This document shows, one piece after another, positions 35,938 to 45,598 of a DNA stretch of 58,633 nucleotides. The notes under the pieces are model-generated. The model had not been told where the DNA came from and searched no databases. It saw nothing but the letters and a program-made list of their open reading frames with translations. Position numbers and translations under genes: made by a program. Origin of the DNA: an uncultured Allomuricauda sp. (lineage in GTDB: Bacteria > Bacteroidota > Bacteroidia > Flavobacteriales > Flavobacteriaceae); assembly GCF_947258355.1 (NCBI RefSeq), contig NZ_CAMYIC010000008.1, positions 1-58,633 of the forward strand, in the 5' to 3' direction. The first letter of the stretch is position 1. Each line of letters begins with the position of its first letter.

Positions 35938-38205
35938 TTAAGCATTCTGTTTCTTGATCAAGTTCAAGGCCGAACCTTCGTTGAACCACTTGATCTGTGC
36001 ATCGTTGTACGAGTGGTTTGCCTTAATGGTATCCTTACTTCCATCGGCGTGCACCACTTCGATGGTCAAAGGCTTGTCCGGTGCAAACTCAGCTGCATCA
36101 ACGATGTTGAATGTATCGTCTTCTTGAATCAAATCGTAATCGTCTTCATTGGCAAAGGTCAAGGCCAACATACCTTGTTTCTTCAAGTTGGTCTCGTGAA
36201 TCCTTGCAAACGATTTAACCAGTACAACCGCAACACCTAAATGTCTTGGCTGCATCGCAGCATGCTCACGTGAAGAACCTTCTCCGTAGTTATGGTCGCC
36301 CACAACAACCGTCATGATTCCTTTTTTCTTGTATTCACGTTGCGTATCTGGAACTCCTCCATACTCACCGGTCAATTGACTTTTTACCAAATTGGTCTTT
36401 TGGTTGAAGGCATTTACAGCGCCGATCAATGTGTTGTTGGCAATGTTGTCCAAATGTCCTCTAAAACGTAACCATGGTCCCGCCATGGAGATGTGGTCCG
36501 TGGTACATTTTCCGAATGCCTTGATCAAAAGCTTCATGCCTTGAAGGTCACTTGCTTTGATCGGCTCAAAGGGAGTCAACAATTGCAGTCGCTCCGAACC
36601 TTCGGCCACGATTACTTCTACTCCACTTCCGTCTTCACGAGGTTCTTCGTAACCGTTCTCCTTTACTTCAAAACCTTTTGGTGGCAATTCCCATCCTGTT
36701 GGTTCATCCAACATTACTTCCTCTCCATCCTCGTTGATCAACTTATCCGTCAACGGGTTAAAGTCCAAACGACCCGCGATAGCAATGGCCGCTGTCATTT
36801 CCGGAGATGCCACAAACGCATGGGTATTTGGGTTACCATCGGCACGCTTTGCGAAGTTTCGGTTGAAAGAGTGTACTATACTGTTCTTTGGTGCATTCTT
36901 TGGATCTTCATAACGTCCCCACTGACCGATACACGGTCCACAAGCATTGGTAAATATCTTGGCATCCAATTTTTCGAATATCTCAAGAATACCATCACGC
37001 TCTGTAGTATATCTTACCTGTTCCGAACCTGGGTTAATACCAAATTCAGCTTTTGTCTTTAATTTTTTATCCAGTGCCTGTTGTGCAATGGATGATGCTC
37101 TTGACAAGTCTTCATAAGAAGAGTTGGTACAAGAACCTATCAATCCCCACTCAACGGCCAAAGGCCAATCATTTTTTTCCGCTTTCTCCCTCATAGTGCC
37201 CACTTCAGTAGCCAAGTCTGGGGTAAAAGGTCCATTCAACAAAGGCATCAATTCAGATAGATTGATTTCGATTACTTGATCAAAATACTGCTCTGGATTG
37301 GCGTACACCTCTGGATCGGCGGTCAAGTGTTCTTTTATTTTATTGGCTTCATCCGCCACATCCGACCTATCTGTGGCTCTTAGGTAGCGCTCCATGGACT
37401 CGTCGTAACCAAAGGTTGATGTGGTAGCTCCAATTTCCGCACCCATATTACAAATGGTTCCTTTACCCGTACAGGACATGGAAGTTGCCCCCGGGCCAAA
37501 ATATTCAACAATGGCTCCAGTTCCACCTTTTACGGTTAGAATCTCGGCCACTTTCAAAATAACATCTTTTGGTGCAGTCCATCCGGATAGTTTTCCGGTC
37601 AACTTGACACCGATCAACTTAGGGAATTTAAGTTCCCAAGCCATTCCCGCCATTACATCAACAGCATCTGCTCCACCTACACCGATGGCCACCATTCCCA
37701 AACCACCTGCGTTAACAGTGTGGGAATCGGTTCCGATCATCATTCCGCCAGGGAAAGCGTAATTTTCCAAAACCACTTGGTGAATAATACCGGCACCCGG
37801 TTTCCAAAACCCGATACCATATTTGTTTGATACAGATCCCAAAAAGTCAAAAACCTCTTTACTGGTCTCGTTGGCATGTTTCAAATCCGCAGCTGCACCC
37901 TGCTTAGCCAAAATCAAGTGATCACAGTGAACGGTCGTAGGTACGGCCACTTTATCCTTACCTGCTTGCATAAACTGCAACAGAGCCATTTGTGCTGTCG
38001 CATCTTGACAGGCGATTCTATCTGGGGCAAAATCAACGTAATCCTTACCTCGTACAAAGGCTTTTTCTGGTTTGCCGTCCCAAAGGTGAGAGTATAATAT
38101 TTTTTCGGAAAGTGTCAGGGGCTTACCCACCAATTCACGGGCTTTTTCTACGCGCTCACCCATGGTGGCGTAGACACCCTTAATCATGTCTATATCAAAT
38201 GCCAT
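35938..38205 (-). CDS. acn: Aconitate hydratase, mitochondrial type
   Basis: 755 residues. It interconverts citrate and isocitrate with a [4Fe-4S] cluster. The cluster cysteines are in [16 protein letters not shown] and [14 protein letters not shown]; substrate contacts include [20 protein letters not shown] and [19 protein letters not shown] in the swivelling domain. Length and motifs fit the mitochondrial-like aconitases of Bacteroidota rather than the ~900-residue AcnA. It stands alone between terminator and moxR-type operon. Confidence 0.93.
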   Translation of the reverse strand: MAFDIDMIKGVYATMGERVEKARELVGKPLTLSEKILYSHLWDGKPEKAFVRGKDYVDFAPDRIACQDATAQMALLQFMQAGKDKVAVPTTVHCDHLILAKQGAAADLKHANETSKEVFDFLGSVSNKYGIGFWKPGAGIIHQVVLENYAFPGGMMIGTDSHTVNAGGLGMVAIGVGGADAVDVMAGMAWELKFPKLIGVKLTGKLSGWTAPKDVILKVAEILTVKGGTGAIVEYFGPGATSMSCTGKGTICNMGAEIGATTSTFGYDESMERYLRATDRSDVADEANKIKEHLTADPEVYANPEQYFDQVIEINLSELMPLLNGPFTPDLATEVGTMREKAEKNDWPLAVEWGLIGSCTNSSYEDLSRASSIAQQALDKKLKTKAEFGINPGSEQVRYTTERDGILEIFEKLDAKIFTNACGPCIGQWGRYEDPKNAPKNSIVHSFNRNFAKRADGNPNTHAFVASPEMTAAIAIAGRLDFNPLTDKLINEDGEEVMLDEPTGWELPPKGFEVKENGYEEPREDGSGVEVIVAEGSERLQLLTPFEPIKASDLQGMKLLIKAFGKCTTDHISMAGPWLRFRGHLDNIANNTLIGAVNAFNQKTNLVKSQLTGEYGGVPDTQREYKKKGIMTVVVGDHNYGEGSSREHAAMQPRHLGVAVVLVKSFARIHETNLKKQGMLALTFANEDDYDLIQEDDTFNIVDAAEFAPDKPLTIEVVHADGSKDTIKANHSYNDAQIKWFNEGSALNLIKKQNA

Positions 38206-38310
38206 TCTACAATTGAGTTTTTTAAGATTTTCGTAATTCGGTAAATTTACTAAATCGTGAAGTATTTTGGAATTAGAATCGCACTAAATAAGTGTTGACT
38301 TTCTTATTTT

Positions 38311-39264
38311 TTACAACAATTCCGTGATAATTTTTTCTTCTGTGATCCCTTCAGCCTCAGCTTTATAGTTTTTTAGTATCCTGTGACGAAGTATTCCCAA
38401 AGAAACTGCTTTAACATCCTCGATATCGGGAGAAAACTTTCCATTGACAGCAGCATGGGCCTTGGCAGCCAAAACCAGATTCTGGGAAGCTCTTGGACCT
38501 GCGCCCCAATCTATATAGTTTTTTACATATTCGGATGCTCCTTCTTGATCAGGCCTTGTCCTATTGACCAATCTAACCGCATAATCCACAACATTGTCCG
38601 GTACAGGTATGCGCCTGATCAAATGTTGTACTTCAATGATTTCTTCCGCGTTGAAAAGTGAATTTATTTGGACCACATCATCTGTAGTAGTGGATTTTAC
38701 CACTTGGATCTCTTCCTCCACAGATGGATATTTTAGTTGTATAGCGAACATAAAACGGTCCAATTGAGCTTCGGGCAATGGATATGTTCCTTCCTGCTCT
38801 ATTGGGTTTTGTGTAGCCAACACAAAATAAGGTCGGTTCAACTTATATTGCTTGCCAGCAATGGTAACCGCTCTTTCTTGCATGGCCTCTAACAGTGCAG
38901 CTTGGGTTTTGGGCGGTGTCCTGTTTATCTCATCCGCAAGAATGATGTTTCCGAAAACAGGGCCCTTTATAAATTTAAAATTGCGGTTTTGGTCCAAAAC
39001 CTCGCTTCCCAAAATATCGCTGGGCATTAAGTCGGGTGTAAATTGGATTCTTTTAAAATCCAACCCCAAGGTTTGAGCAATTGTGTTGACCATCAAGGTT
39101 TTTGCCAAACCGGGCACACCGATCAACAAGGAGTGTCCACCTGTATAAATGGATAGCAGTATTTGTTCGATTACATCTTCCTGGCCCACAATGGCCTTCG
39201 CAATCTCCTTTTTTAACTCTTGGTGTTTCTTTACCAGATTTTCTACTGCAACAACATCCGACAT
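38311..39264 (-). CDS. MoxR-family AAA ATPase
   Basis: 317 residues with Walker A LIGVPGLAKTLMV, Walker B NIILADEINRTPPKTQAALL and the following EAMQERAVTIAGK, then sensor 2 region ASQNLVLAAKAHA. MoxR ATPases act as chaperones with vWA-domain partners in envelope processes, but no vWA gene follows here. It comes 4 nt after the peptidyl-prolyl isomerase gene, as the last gene of an envelope-chaperone operon. The usual BatA-like partners are not adjacent. Confidence 0.9.
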   Translation of the reverse strand: MSDVVAVENLVKKHQELKKEIAKAIVGQEDVIEQILLSIYTGGHSLLIGVPGLAKTLMVNTIAQTLGLDFKRIQFTPDLMPSDILGSEVLDQNRNFKFIKGPVFGNIILADEINRTPPKTQAALLEAMQERAVTIAGKQYKLNRPYFVLATQNPIEQEGTYPLPEAQLDRFMFAIQLKYPSVEEEIQVVKSTTTDDVVQINSLFNAEEIIEVQHLIRRIPVPDNVVDYAVRLVNRTRPDQEGASEYVKNYIDWGAGPRASQNLVLAAKAHAAVNGKFSPDIEDVKAVSLGILRHRILKNYKAEAEGITEEKIITELL

Positions 39265-39268
39265 ACAA

Positions 39269-40669
39269 TTATTGCTTTACCCAGTTATTGGCAAAATCGC
39301 AGCTTCTACTCTCTGGATCTACGTGAATGTAGGTATCGTCAATATGATCGTCCATCCACTCTTTAATGGCCTTGAACTGTTTTTCCCTCAGCGCCAACTC
39401 CTGGATTTTCATGTAATCCTTTGCAAAGTCAGCTTCGTGTTCGTCGTATCTGTTGGAAATCTTCATGATCTTAAACTTGGGAGCTCCTCCCCTTTGATCG
39501 TCTTCCCGAACAGGCCTGGATATTTCTCCATCCTTTAAATCCCTTACTTGATTATAGAGTTTTGGATCCATTTTGGTGAGCTCAAAACGTGAATCAAAGT
39601 TTACTGGGTTACGAAGCAATCCGCCATCAAACTTTGTTTCCTTTTCATCAGAAAAATTCAATGCAGCTTCGGCAAAGGTATATTTTCCATCCATAATCTG
39701 TTTACGGATGGTATCCAGTTCACTTACAGCCTTATCAATGGAACTTTGAGGAATTTCTGGAGTCATTAGTATATGACGAACATCTCTTTCCTGACCTCGT
39801 ATTTTTTCCACAAAAATAATATGATATCCAAATATGGTCTCAAATGGTTCCGATATCTCGCCTTCTTGAAGACTAAAGGCTACATCTTTAAATTCTTTCA
39901 CAAACTGGGTTTCCTTGGTCATGCTGTACAACCCCCCGTTTGCTCTGGAAGCACCATCTTGGGTATACAAAATAGCTTTTACCTTAAAACTTGCATCATT
40001 CTCCAGTACGTCTTGGCGGATTTCCTTTAACTGGTTGATCACCTTTTGCTTCTCTTCTTCAGGAGCTTCGGGCTGTTTTACAATTTGAGCAATTTCCAAC
40101 TCTGCGCCGAAAACAGGTCTTTCATCTTCAGGTATCTTATAGAAAAACTGTCGTACCTCTTCTGGAGTAACCTCTATTTCCTCAACAATTTTGCTCTGCA
40201 TTTTTTCGGAAAGCATGCGTAGCTTGTTTATTTCAAAAAGCTCTTCGCGGAAACTTTCCATATCCGGTTTTTTATAATATCGAAGCATTTTTTCAACACT
40301 TCCGATCTGCTGTGTCAACTGCTGAATCTGTCTATCGCTTTGCGCGTTTACCATATCATCGGATACCAACAAACTATCTTGCACAGCTTGGTGGGCATAC
40401 AATCTGTCTTCCATTAGTTTTCCCAAAAGACCACAACGGGTAATATCCTGTGTGGATGCACCTTGATTTTTAAGGTCAATCAGGGTTTTGTCAATATCGG
40501 ACTCCAAAATCACATAATCTCCCACAACGGCTGCAATACCATCCAATTTTACTTTATTAACGTTGCTAGTAGTATCGTTTATGCTCAATGCTTGGTCAGT
40601 TTCCTGCGCCTGAGCCAATCCTAAGGTTGCAAAAAATGCAATGGAAAGTCCTTTAATTTTCTTTATCAT
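39269..40669 (-). CDS. SurA-like periplasmic peptidyl-prolyl isomerase
   Basis: About 466 residues with a signal peptide (to ...GLAQAQ), a SurA N-terminal helical chaperone region, and two parvulin (PPIC) domains: one around GGLYSMTKETQFVKEFKDVA to IFGYHIIFVEK, the second around VRHILMTPEI to GGLLRNP. It helps fold outer-membrane proteins. The frame opens at 40702, but the ATG at 40669 gives a compact signal peptide and overlaps the upstream gene by 17 nt. Confidence 0.88.
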   Translation of the reverse strand: MIKKIKGLSIAFFATLGLAQAQETDQALSINDTTSNVNKVKLDGIAAVVGDYVILESDIDKTLIDLKNQGASTQDITRCGLLGKLMEDRLYAHQAVQDSLLVSDDMVNAQSDRQIQQLTQQIGSVEKMLRYYKKPDMESFREELFEINKLRMLSEKMQSKIVEEIEVTPEEVRQFFYKIPEDERPVFGAELEIAQIVKQPEAPEEEKQKVINQLKEIRQDVLENDASFKVKAILYTQDGASRANGGLYSMTKETQFVKEFKDVAFSLQEGEISEPFETIFGYHIIFVEKIRGQERDVRHILMTPEIPQSSIDKAVSELDTIRKQIMDGKYTFAEAALNFSDEKETKFDGGLLRNPVNFDSRFELTKMDPKLYNQVRDLKDGEISRPVREDDQRGGAPKFKIMKISNRYDEHEADFAKDYMKIQELALREKQFKAIKEWMDDHIDDTYIHVDPESRSCDFANNWVKQ

Positions 40670-41534
40670 AAACCTCAAATTCATTCTTCTTAATAGCTTC
40701 ATCTATAATATCGGTTTCCAATTTTTTTACGTAATTCAATCGTCTCCTGTTCAATATTAACTGCCGTATATCGGGCTCCACATAATCAAAAGGAGCTGTT
40801 TCGTTGACTTCCAACACATTGGTCACCAAGCCCAAATATACCTCTAACGAATCTTGTAACTCAAAAAATTGTGATTTTTTTAAGTGGGATTCCTCATTTG
40901 CCTGGGTCAATGGGGGAATTTCTTCAATTACTCTTGTAGCACTTACCCAAATGGAATCGTTGAAATGGATTTTTTTGAACTGTACCGCTATGGAATCCAA
41001 ATACCTTTTGTCGGATTCATCCCAATTCTTGATTTTAGCCTCCACACCATCTCTATCTAAAAATTGTTCGGACATACCAACGAACCTAAGCTGTACCAAT
41101 TTTTCGTTAAGCTTGAAATTCTCCTTTTCCCGTTCGTAAAACTCCTCCAGTTGACTTTTGGTAACAGCCGTATCCTGGGATTGGTTCACCAACGCTTCTA
41201 TATAGGCCCTAGTATAAAGGTCGGCCCTGTAATCGGAAACCAAACGATCGAACTCTGCGAGTTTTTCTTCGGGCAAATTTATTCTTGATTTGGACAGCAA
41301 TAACTGCTTGGATGCCCAATTGTTAATATAATTGGTCACAAAAACAGTGCTGTCCTCAGCGGTCATATCATCCCGAATCAAAGTAGCAATATCCTCTTTG
41401 TACAAAAAAGTGTCGTCCACCCTAGCCAAGGGTTCCTTTTCTTCTACCTTATTGAACATACCTTCGCACGAGGAAAATAATATTACAGCTAAGATGCAAA
41501 GGAGGAACAGCGTATTTTTTTGGAGCTTAAGCAT
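40653..41534 (-). CDS. SurA-N-like lipoprotein, probable periplasmic chaperone
   Basis: 293 residues from the ATG at 41534: a lipoprotein signal (LAVILFSSCEG), then a region like the SurA N-terminal domain (VFVTNYINNWASKQLLLSKS, VSDYRADLYTRAYIEAL) with no clear catalytic parvulin domain. It is followed with overlap by a full SurA-like isomerase, so the pair probably works on outer-membrane protein folding. A -7 box ends four bases before the start codon, hinting at a leaderless mRNA. Confidence 0.7.
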   Translation of the reverse strand: MLKLQKNTLFLLCILAVILFSSCEGMFNKVEEKEPLARVDDTFLYKEDIATLIRDDMTAEDSTVFVTNYINNWASKQLLLSKSRINLPEEKLAEFDRLVSDYRADLYTRAYIEALVNQSQDTAVTKSQLEEFYEREKENFKLNEKLVQLRFVGMSEQFLDRDGVEAKIKNWDESDKRYLDSIAVQFKKIHFNDSIWVSATRVIEEIPPLTQANEESHLKKSQFFELQDSLEVYLGLVTNVLEVNETAPFDYVEPDIRQLILNRRRLNYVKKLETDIIDEAIKKNEFEVYDKEN

Positions 41535-41538
41535 TTCG

Positions 41539-41568
41539 CAAAAATAACAATTACAAAATCCCCTACAA
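41539..41568 (-). promoter_or_regulatory. -33/-7 promoter of the SurA-like operon
   Basis: The complement of 41539-41546 is TATTTTTG, a perfect -7 box, with TTG 19 nt further upstream on the same strand. The box is only 4 nt from the ATG, so transcription would start at or next to the start codon. Confidence 0.55.
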
Positions 41569-41651
41569 GAAGGTTCTAATTTCATTAACAGATTTTTTAG
41601 TTGGATTTAGATGCTTAGAAATTGCTACATTAGTGCAAAACCAAACCAAAC

Positions 41652-42104
41652 ATGAAGTATACTACCGAAATTGTTGTTGAGGTCCCTAGGGAAGAATTCA
41701 TCAAAAAAATGGATGACCCGGATAACATGAAGCACTGGCAACAGGGACTCATTGGGTATGAACAATTGTCTGCCAATCCAGGTCAAGAGGGTTCAACAAT
41801 GAGTCTTAGCTATGAAATGGGCAAACGGAAGATGGATTTGGTGGAGACCATAATCAAAAGAAATCTCCCAGAAGAGCTACACATGACGTATGACACCAAA
41901 GGTGTGCACAATATTCAGAAAAACTATTTTAAAGAAGAAGGTGGTTCAACAAGATGGATTTCCGAAACCGAATTTCAATTTTCAGGGTTTGGGATGAAAC
42001 TAATGGGATTTATAATGCCAGGTGCTTTTAAAAAGCAGTCGCTAAAATATATGCAGGACTTTAAGGCTTTCGCCGAAAACGGAACATCGGTGCTTAATTC
42101 ATAA
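41652..42104 (+). CDS. SRPBCC (START-like) family protein
   Basis: 150 residues beginning TTEIVVEVPREEFIKKMDDP, DNMKHWQQGLIGYEQLS, with later strands GSTRWISETEFQF and a C-terminal helix SLKYMQDFKAFAENG. This is the polyketide-cyclase/SRPBCC fold, which binds hydrophobic ligands or acts as a small enzyme. Ligand unknown. It is followed after 5 nt by a short gene of unknown family. Confidence 0.75.
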   Translation: MKYTTEIVVEVPREEFIKKMDDPDNMKHWQQGLIGYEQLSANPGQEGSTMSLSYEMGKRKMDLVETIIKRNLPEELHMTYDTKGVHNIQKNYFKEEGGSTRWISETEFQFSGFGMKLMGFIMPGAFKKQSLKYMQDFKAFAENGTSVLNS

Positions 42105-42109
42105 AATAA

Positions 42110-42367
42110 ATGGAAAAACTTTTGGATAGAAAAATTAAGATCATTTGGGATTTTAGAGGACCAAGTGCAGCACAAACCGCCGAGCACTACTTAAAACACC
42201 TTAAGGAATTTGTGGAGGTCGAGGAATTAAAGTACGACCTTGGTGGCATAGAGCATTTTAGCCCTACTCACAGCATTGCCTATCTGGTGGTTGCCGAATT
42301 TGAGCTCAAAGAAGTTCGAAGCATCCTCAAGCCTCATCGAGGACAGGTTTACAACCAAGAAATTTAA
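42110..42367 (+). CDS. Small protein of unknown family
   Basis: 85 residues with a mixed alpha/beta pattern (KIKIIWDFRGPSAAQTAEHY, then HSIAYLVVAEFELKEVRSIL). No signal peptide or membrane segment. I do not recognise a family. It sits 5 nt after the SRPBCC gene and 9 nt before a serine hydrolase gene, so it is part of the operon. Confidence 0.65.
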   Translation: MEKLLDRKIKIIWDFRGPSAAQTAEHYLKHLKEFVEVEELKYDLGGIEHFSPTHSIAYLVVAEFELKEVRSILKPHRGQVYNQEI

Positions 42368-42376
42368 ATTTTGCCT

Positions 42377-43510
42377 ATGTGGCAAAGGATATTTTTTTTG
42401 GTCTTTTTGGTTTTGGGGACATCATGCTCCAACACTGCTCCCACTGAACCTTTGGTAAAAGTTTTGGCCTCCCGAAACCCTAAGATTAAAAATGTGATGG
42501 ATCATCTGGAGGAACATGAAATTCAGATACGTTATACCCAAATTAACCGAAGAAACGACAGCGTTGTTTTTACCGATTACGATTTTCAGGTTGACGACAA
42601 CAACTATTTTTACCCGGCAAGTACCGTAAAATTTCCCGCTGCAGTAGCAGCTTTGGAAAAGCTCAACGAAATTGACTCCCTTTCCTTGGAAACCCGCTTT
42701 TTTGTTGAAGGTGATTCCGTGGAGACGACTTTCGCAAAAGCCATTTCAGAAATTTTTGCCGTCTCGGACAATGCCGCCAACAATCGTTTAGTCGAGTTTT
42801 TGGGGCAGGACGATTTAAACAATAGAATGATAAAAAGAGAGGTTTCACCCATTCGTATTGCCCATCGGTTGTCCACAAGCAATGCAGATGATGTAACAAC
42901 AAAGTCCTTGGTTTTTTACCTGAACGATTCGACTACCTCCTTGAGCAATTCCATTGTAAACTCACCGATAGAACCCCTAAACTTAAATAGCATAAAAAAA
43001 GGTAAAGGATTTATCGCCGATGAATCCTACCAAGAGGGACCATTTAATTTTGGCCTGAAAAATTACTATCCCATAACTTCACAAACGGCTTTGATGAAAC
43101 GAATTATTTTTCCAGAAGCCTTTCCTAAGGAACAACGTTTTGACCTTAGTGATGAACAACGGGAGTATTTATTGACCGCAATGCATACATTGCCATCGGC
43201 CGTCGGGTATGACAAAGAGGAGTTTTACGATAGTTATGTGAAGTTTTTTATGTTCGGGGACAACACCGAACCAATGCCAGAACACATCAAAGTTTACAAC
43301 AAAGTGGGGTATGCTTACGGAACGCTGACGGACTGTGCCTACATAAAAGATACCAAGAACAATATCGATTTTATGCTTACGGCAACTATTTTGGTGAACA
43401 GCAATGGTGTTTTTAATGACAACACCTACGAATATGACGAGGTAGGCATCCCATTCTTGGCCCAATTGGGAAGGGAGCTCTACCAACTCGAATTGGAAAG
43501 GACAAAATAG
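42377..43510 (+). CDS. Class A beta-lactamase-like serine hydrolase, lipoprotein
   Basis: 377 residues. It has a lipoprotein signal (FLVLGTSCSNT), then the penicillin-binding/beta-lactamase fold: SxxK motif as STVK near residue 82, and SDN near residue 130 (AVSDNAANNR). The KTG-like motif is not obvious; KVGYAYGTLTD near the C-terminus is the likely counterpart. Such proteins in Bacteroidota are usually not resistance enzymes, but peptidase- or esterase-like. Start is the ATG at 42377 (a TTG two codons earlier is unlikely). Confidence 0.75.
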   Translation: MWQRIFFLVFLVLGTSCSNTAPTEPLVKVLASRNPKIKNVMDHLEEHEIQIRYTQINRRNDSVVFTDYDFQVDDNNYFYPASTVKFPAAVAALEKLNEIDSLSLETRFFVEGDSVETTFAKAISEIFAVSDNAANNRLVEFLGQDDLNNRMIKREVSPIRIAHRLSTSNADDVTTKSLVFYLNDSTTSLSNSIVNSPIEPLNLNSIKKGKGFIADESYQEGPFNFGLKNYYPITSQTALMKRIIFPEAFPKEQRFDLSDEQREYLLTAMHTLPSAVGYDKEEFYDSYVKFFMFGDNTEPMPEHIKVYNKVGYAYGTLTDCAYIKDTKNNIDFMLTATILVNSNGVFNDNTYEYDEVGIPFLAQLGRELYQLELERTK

Positions 43511-43535
43511 AAAAGCACCGCAGAACGGTGCTTTT
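43511..43535. terminator. Bidirectional intrinsic terminator
   Basis: A 10-bp stem (AAAAGCACCG with CGGTGCTTTT) and a 5-nt loop between the serine hydrolase and the convergent fasciclin gene; A and T runs flank it on both strands. Confidence 0.8.
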
Positions 43536-43559
43536 CAACTCAAAACGAACAACACTTAA

Positions 43560-44078
43560 TTAGTTGGGCATAACCACATCCTCAATAATATGGATCACTC
43601 CATTTGAGGCTTCTACATCTGTTTTGGAGATTTTGCTCCAACTTCCATTGGCATCCTTTAAATAAATGCCGTCATCCTTTTTCATAGCAGTTAATTTCCC
43701 ACCGTTCAAGGTTGTAAGTTCTGCTTTTCCATTTCCTTTCTCTAGGGCGGCCGCCACATCGGAAGCCATTAATTCTCCCGAAACCACGTGATAGGTAAGA
43801 ATAGCTGATAGTTTTTCCTTGTTCTCAGGTTCTAGCAAGGAGTTCAAAGTTGCTGAATCGATTTTGGCAAATCCTGAATTTACCGGGGCAAATACGGTAA
43901 AAGGTCCATCACCTTTCAAGGCTCCCACCAAATCGGCCGCCTTTAGAGCTGTGACCAATGTGGAAAAATCATCCACTGATACAGCAATATCCACAATATC
44001 CTGCGACTTTTGAGCATTGGTTTGTTGAGTGCCAATCAATAGAATTGAGGCGAATAGAGCAAAGACTAATTTTTTCAT
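43560..44078 (-). CDS. Fasciclin-domain secreted protein
   Basis: 172 residues with a signal peptide (to ...QTNAQ) and one fasciclin (FAS1) domain: VSVDDFSTLVTALKAADLVG, then FTVFAPVNSGFAKIDSATLN, LSAILTYHVVSGELMASDVA and the final IEDVVMPN. FAS1 domains mediate adhesion or binding. It is divergent from an ECF sigma/anti-sigma pair of the SigK/RskA type. In mycobacteria SigK controls the FAS1 proteins MPT70 and MPT83, so the same logic may apply here. Confidence 0.92.
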   Translation of the reverse strand: MKKLVFALFASILLIGTQQTNAQKSQDIVDIAVSVDDFSTLVTALKAADLVGALKGDGPFTVFAPVNSGFAKIDSATLNSLLEPENKEKLSAILTYHVVSGELMASDVAAALEKGNGKAELTTLNGGKLTAMKKDDGIYLKDANGSWSKISKTDVEASNGVIHIIEDVVMPN

Positions 44079-44114
44079 TTTTTCTGATTTAAATTTTTAA
44101 TGATTATTGTTTTT

Positions 44115-44124
44115 AAAGCGCTTT
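44115..44124. promoter_or_regulatory. Palindrome AAAGCGCTTT between fasciclin and sigma genes
   Basis: A perfect 10-bp palindrome 37 nt upstream of the fasciclin start and 74 nt upstream of the sigma gene. It could be an operator; nothing else supports it. Confidence 0.25.
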
Positions 44125-44180
44125 CTACCATTATTTACACATGCTTTTGCCCGATAGATGAAGACCGTGGATTTTTATCA

Positions 44181-44188
44181 TATCTTTA
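44181..44188 (+). promoter_or_regulatory. -7-like box of the SigK-type sigma gene
   Basis: TATCTTTA, a TAnnTTT box with final A, 9 nt before the ATG. No clear -33 element. Confidence 0.35.
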
Positions 44189-44197
44189 ACAATAACA

Positions 44198-44761
44198 ATG
44201 AAGAAAAGATTTGACGACAACGAGGCCATTACCCGGTTGATATCCGGTGACAACAATGCCCTCTTCCAACTTTATGATAAATATTCAGGAGCACTCTATG
44301 GGGTCATCCTGCGGATATGCAGGGACCAAACAAAAGCCGAAGATCTTTTACAGGAAACTTTTATTAAGATTTGGAGAAGCATCGACTCTTATGATGCATC
44401 CAAAGGAAGGTTTTACACTTGGGCCTATAGAATAGCACGGAATACTACCTTAAATTCCATGCGTTCCAAAGAAAAGCTCATCCAAACAGATGATTTCCGT
44501 GTATATGATAGTAAGGAAGTAAATGAAGAAGCACCAGATTACACCGAATTGAAAGGCTCCATAAAAACATTGGAACCCCATCACCAAGAAGCAATAACAT
44601 TAGTGTATTACAGGGGCTATACCCACAAACAGGCACATAAAGTCATGGGCGTACCTCTCGGAACCTTCAAATCTTATGTGAGGCAAGCACTTAAACAACT
44701 TAGGGAAACCTACACCAAGAAGTTGGTTTATATTTGGATCTTTTTAGAATTAATGGCATGA
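44198..44761 (+). CDS. RNA polymerase sigma factor, ECF type (SigK-like)
   Basis: 187 residues. Region 2: LISGDNNALFQLYDKYSGAL, DQTKAEDLLQETFIKIWRSI, RFYTWAYRIARNTTLNSMRS. Region 4: HHQEAITLVYYRGYTHKQAH then GVPLGTFKSYVRQALKQLRE. The TKAEDLLQETF motif and region 4 resemble the SigK/RpoE class. Its last bases overlap the start of the anti-sigma factor (ATGA), which is a strong sign of a sigma/anti-sigma pair. Confidence 0.92.
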   Translation: MKKRFDDNEAITRLISGDNNALFQLYDKYSGALYGVILRICRDQTKAEDLLQETFIKIWRSIDSYDASKGRFYTWAYRIARNTTLNSMRSKEKLIQTDDFRVYDSKEVNEEAPDYTELKGSIKTLEPHHQEAITLVYYRGYTHKQAHKVMGVPLGTFKSYVRQALKQLRETYTKKLVYIWIFLELMA

Positions 44762-45504
44762 TGGATAAGAAAAGGATATTGGACGAAGGACTGCTAGAGC
44801 TCTATCTTACCGGTGAACTCTCAGAAGAATTGACCAATGCTGTTGAAGAAGCCCTTGAGAACGACAAATCCCTTAAGGAGCATTTTGATGTATTGGAATC
44901 CGATTTTGAACGAATGGGCATGGAACAGGCCATTGCCCCACCGCATTCCGTAAAATTAAGATTGAAAAATGCCCTAGGCCAAACAAAAACAAATTGGTTG
45001 CCTTTGGGAATAGCTGCTAGTTTTGCCCTAATATTTGGTTTGAGCAGCTTTTGGTTGTACGAAAAATGGCAAGATGCAGAACAAAATTTAAACACATTAC
45101 AATCCCAAACAAGTGAGTTGGAGCGGAAGGTGAACAACTTGGAATCGGAATTTAGGCTTACGTCCAATCGTTTGGAGAGCATCAACAATCCCGATGTAAC
45201 TCCTCTGGTGCTCTATGGCAACAGTAAAGCACCCAATGGCAAGGTCATAGCCTACATCAACCATAAAAGTCAATTGGTACTTGTCAACCCTAAAGGGTTG
45301 CCTCGTTTGCCCAAGGACAAAACGTATCAGATGTGGAGCGATGTAAACGGAGAAATGATCAATATGGGCATTGTACCCACCGATAAGGAATTGGTCACTT
45401 TAAAATATATTGAAAATGCGGAATCGCTGAACCTTACCATTGAACCTGTCGGAGGAAGTGAACATCCTACAGTTGAAGAACTGGTTTCCAATATTATCAT
45501 ATAA
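44758..45504 (+). CDS. Anti-sigma factor, RskA-like
   Basis: 248 residues. An N-terminal anti-sigma part (GLLELYLTGELSEELTNAVE) is followed by one membrane helix (LGIAASFALIFGLSSFWLYE), a coiled coil (QSQTSELERKVNNLESEFRL) and a periplasmic domain typical of RskA C-termini (YQMWSDVNGEMINMGIVPTD, LTIEPVGGSEHPT). It holds the preceding sigma factor at the membrane until a signal triggers its cleavage. Start at 44758 overlaps the sigma stop; the ATG at 44761 is equally possible. Confidence 0.9.
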   Translation: MMDKKRILDEGLLELYLTGELSEELTNAVEEALENDKSLKEHFDVLESDFERMGMEQAIAPPHSVKLRLKNALGQTKTNWLPLGIAASFALIFGLSSFWLYEKWQDAEQNLNTLQSQTSELERKVNNLESEFRLTSNRLESINNPDVTPLVLYGNSKAPNGKVIAYINHKSQLVLVNPKGLPRLPKDKTYQMWSDVNGEMINMGIVPTDKELVTLKYIENAESLNLTIEPVGGSEHPTVEELVSNIII

Positions 45505-45533
45505 CCCTAACGATCAAGTGGGACATTGCCTAC

Positions 45534-45553
45534 TGGAATAAAATTCCATTTTT
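45534..45553 (+). terminator. Intrinsic terminator of the sigma/anti-sigma operon
   Basis: A 6-bp stem TGGAAT/ATTCCA with a 3-nt loop and a T run, nested in an outer 8-bp pairing AAGTGGGA (45516-45523) with TCCCACTT (45560-45567). Confidence 0.65.
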
Positions 45554-45598
45554 ACAACATCCCACTTCCGGACTAGAATCCATAAAAATCAAGAAACC

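Noticed and set aside
38242..38249. CRP/FNR-type control of aconitase
   Set aside because: A TAAATTTA box is present, but there is no TGA-N6-TCA at the 33-bp position or nearby.
42377..43510. Antibiotic-resistance beta-lactamase
   Set aside because: SxxK and SDN are present, but a clear KTG motif is not, and the lipoprotein context is that of housekeeping serine hydrolases. The same caution applies to the class C-like gene at 52055.
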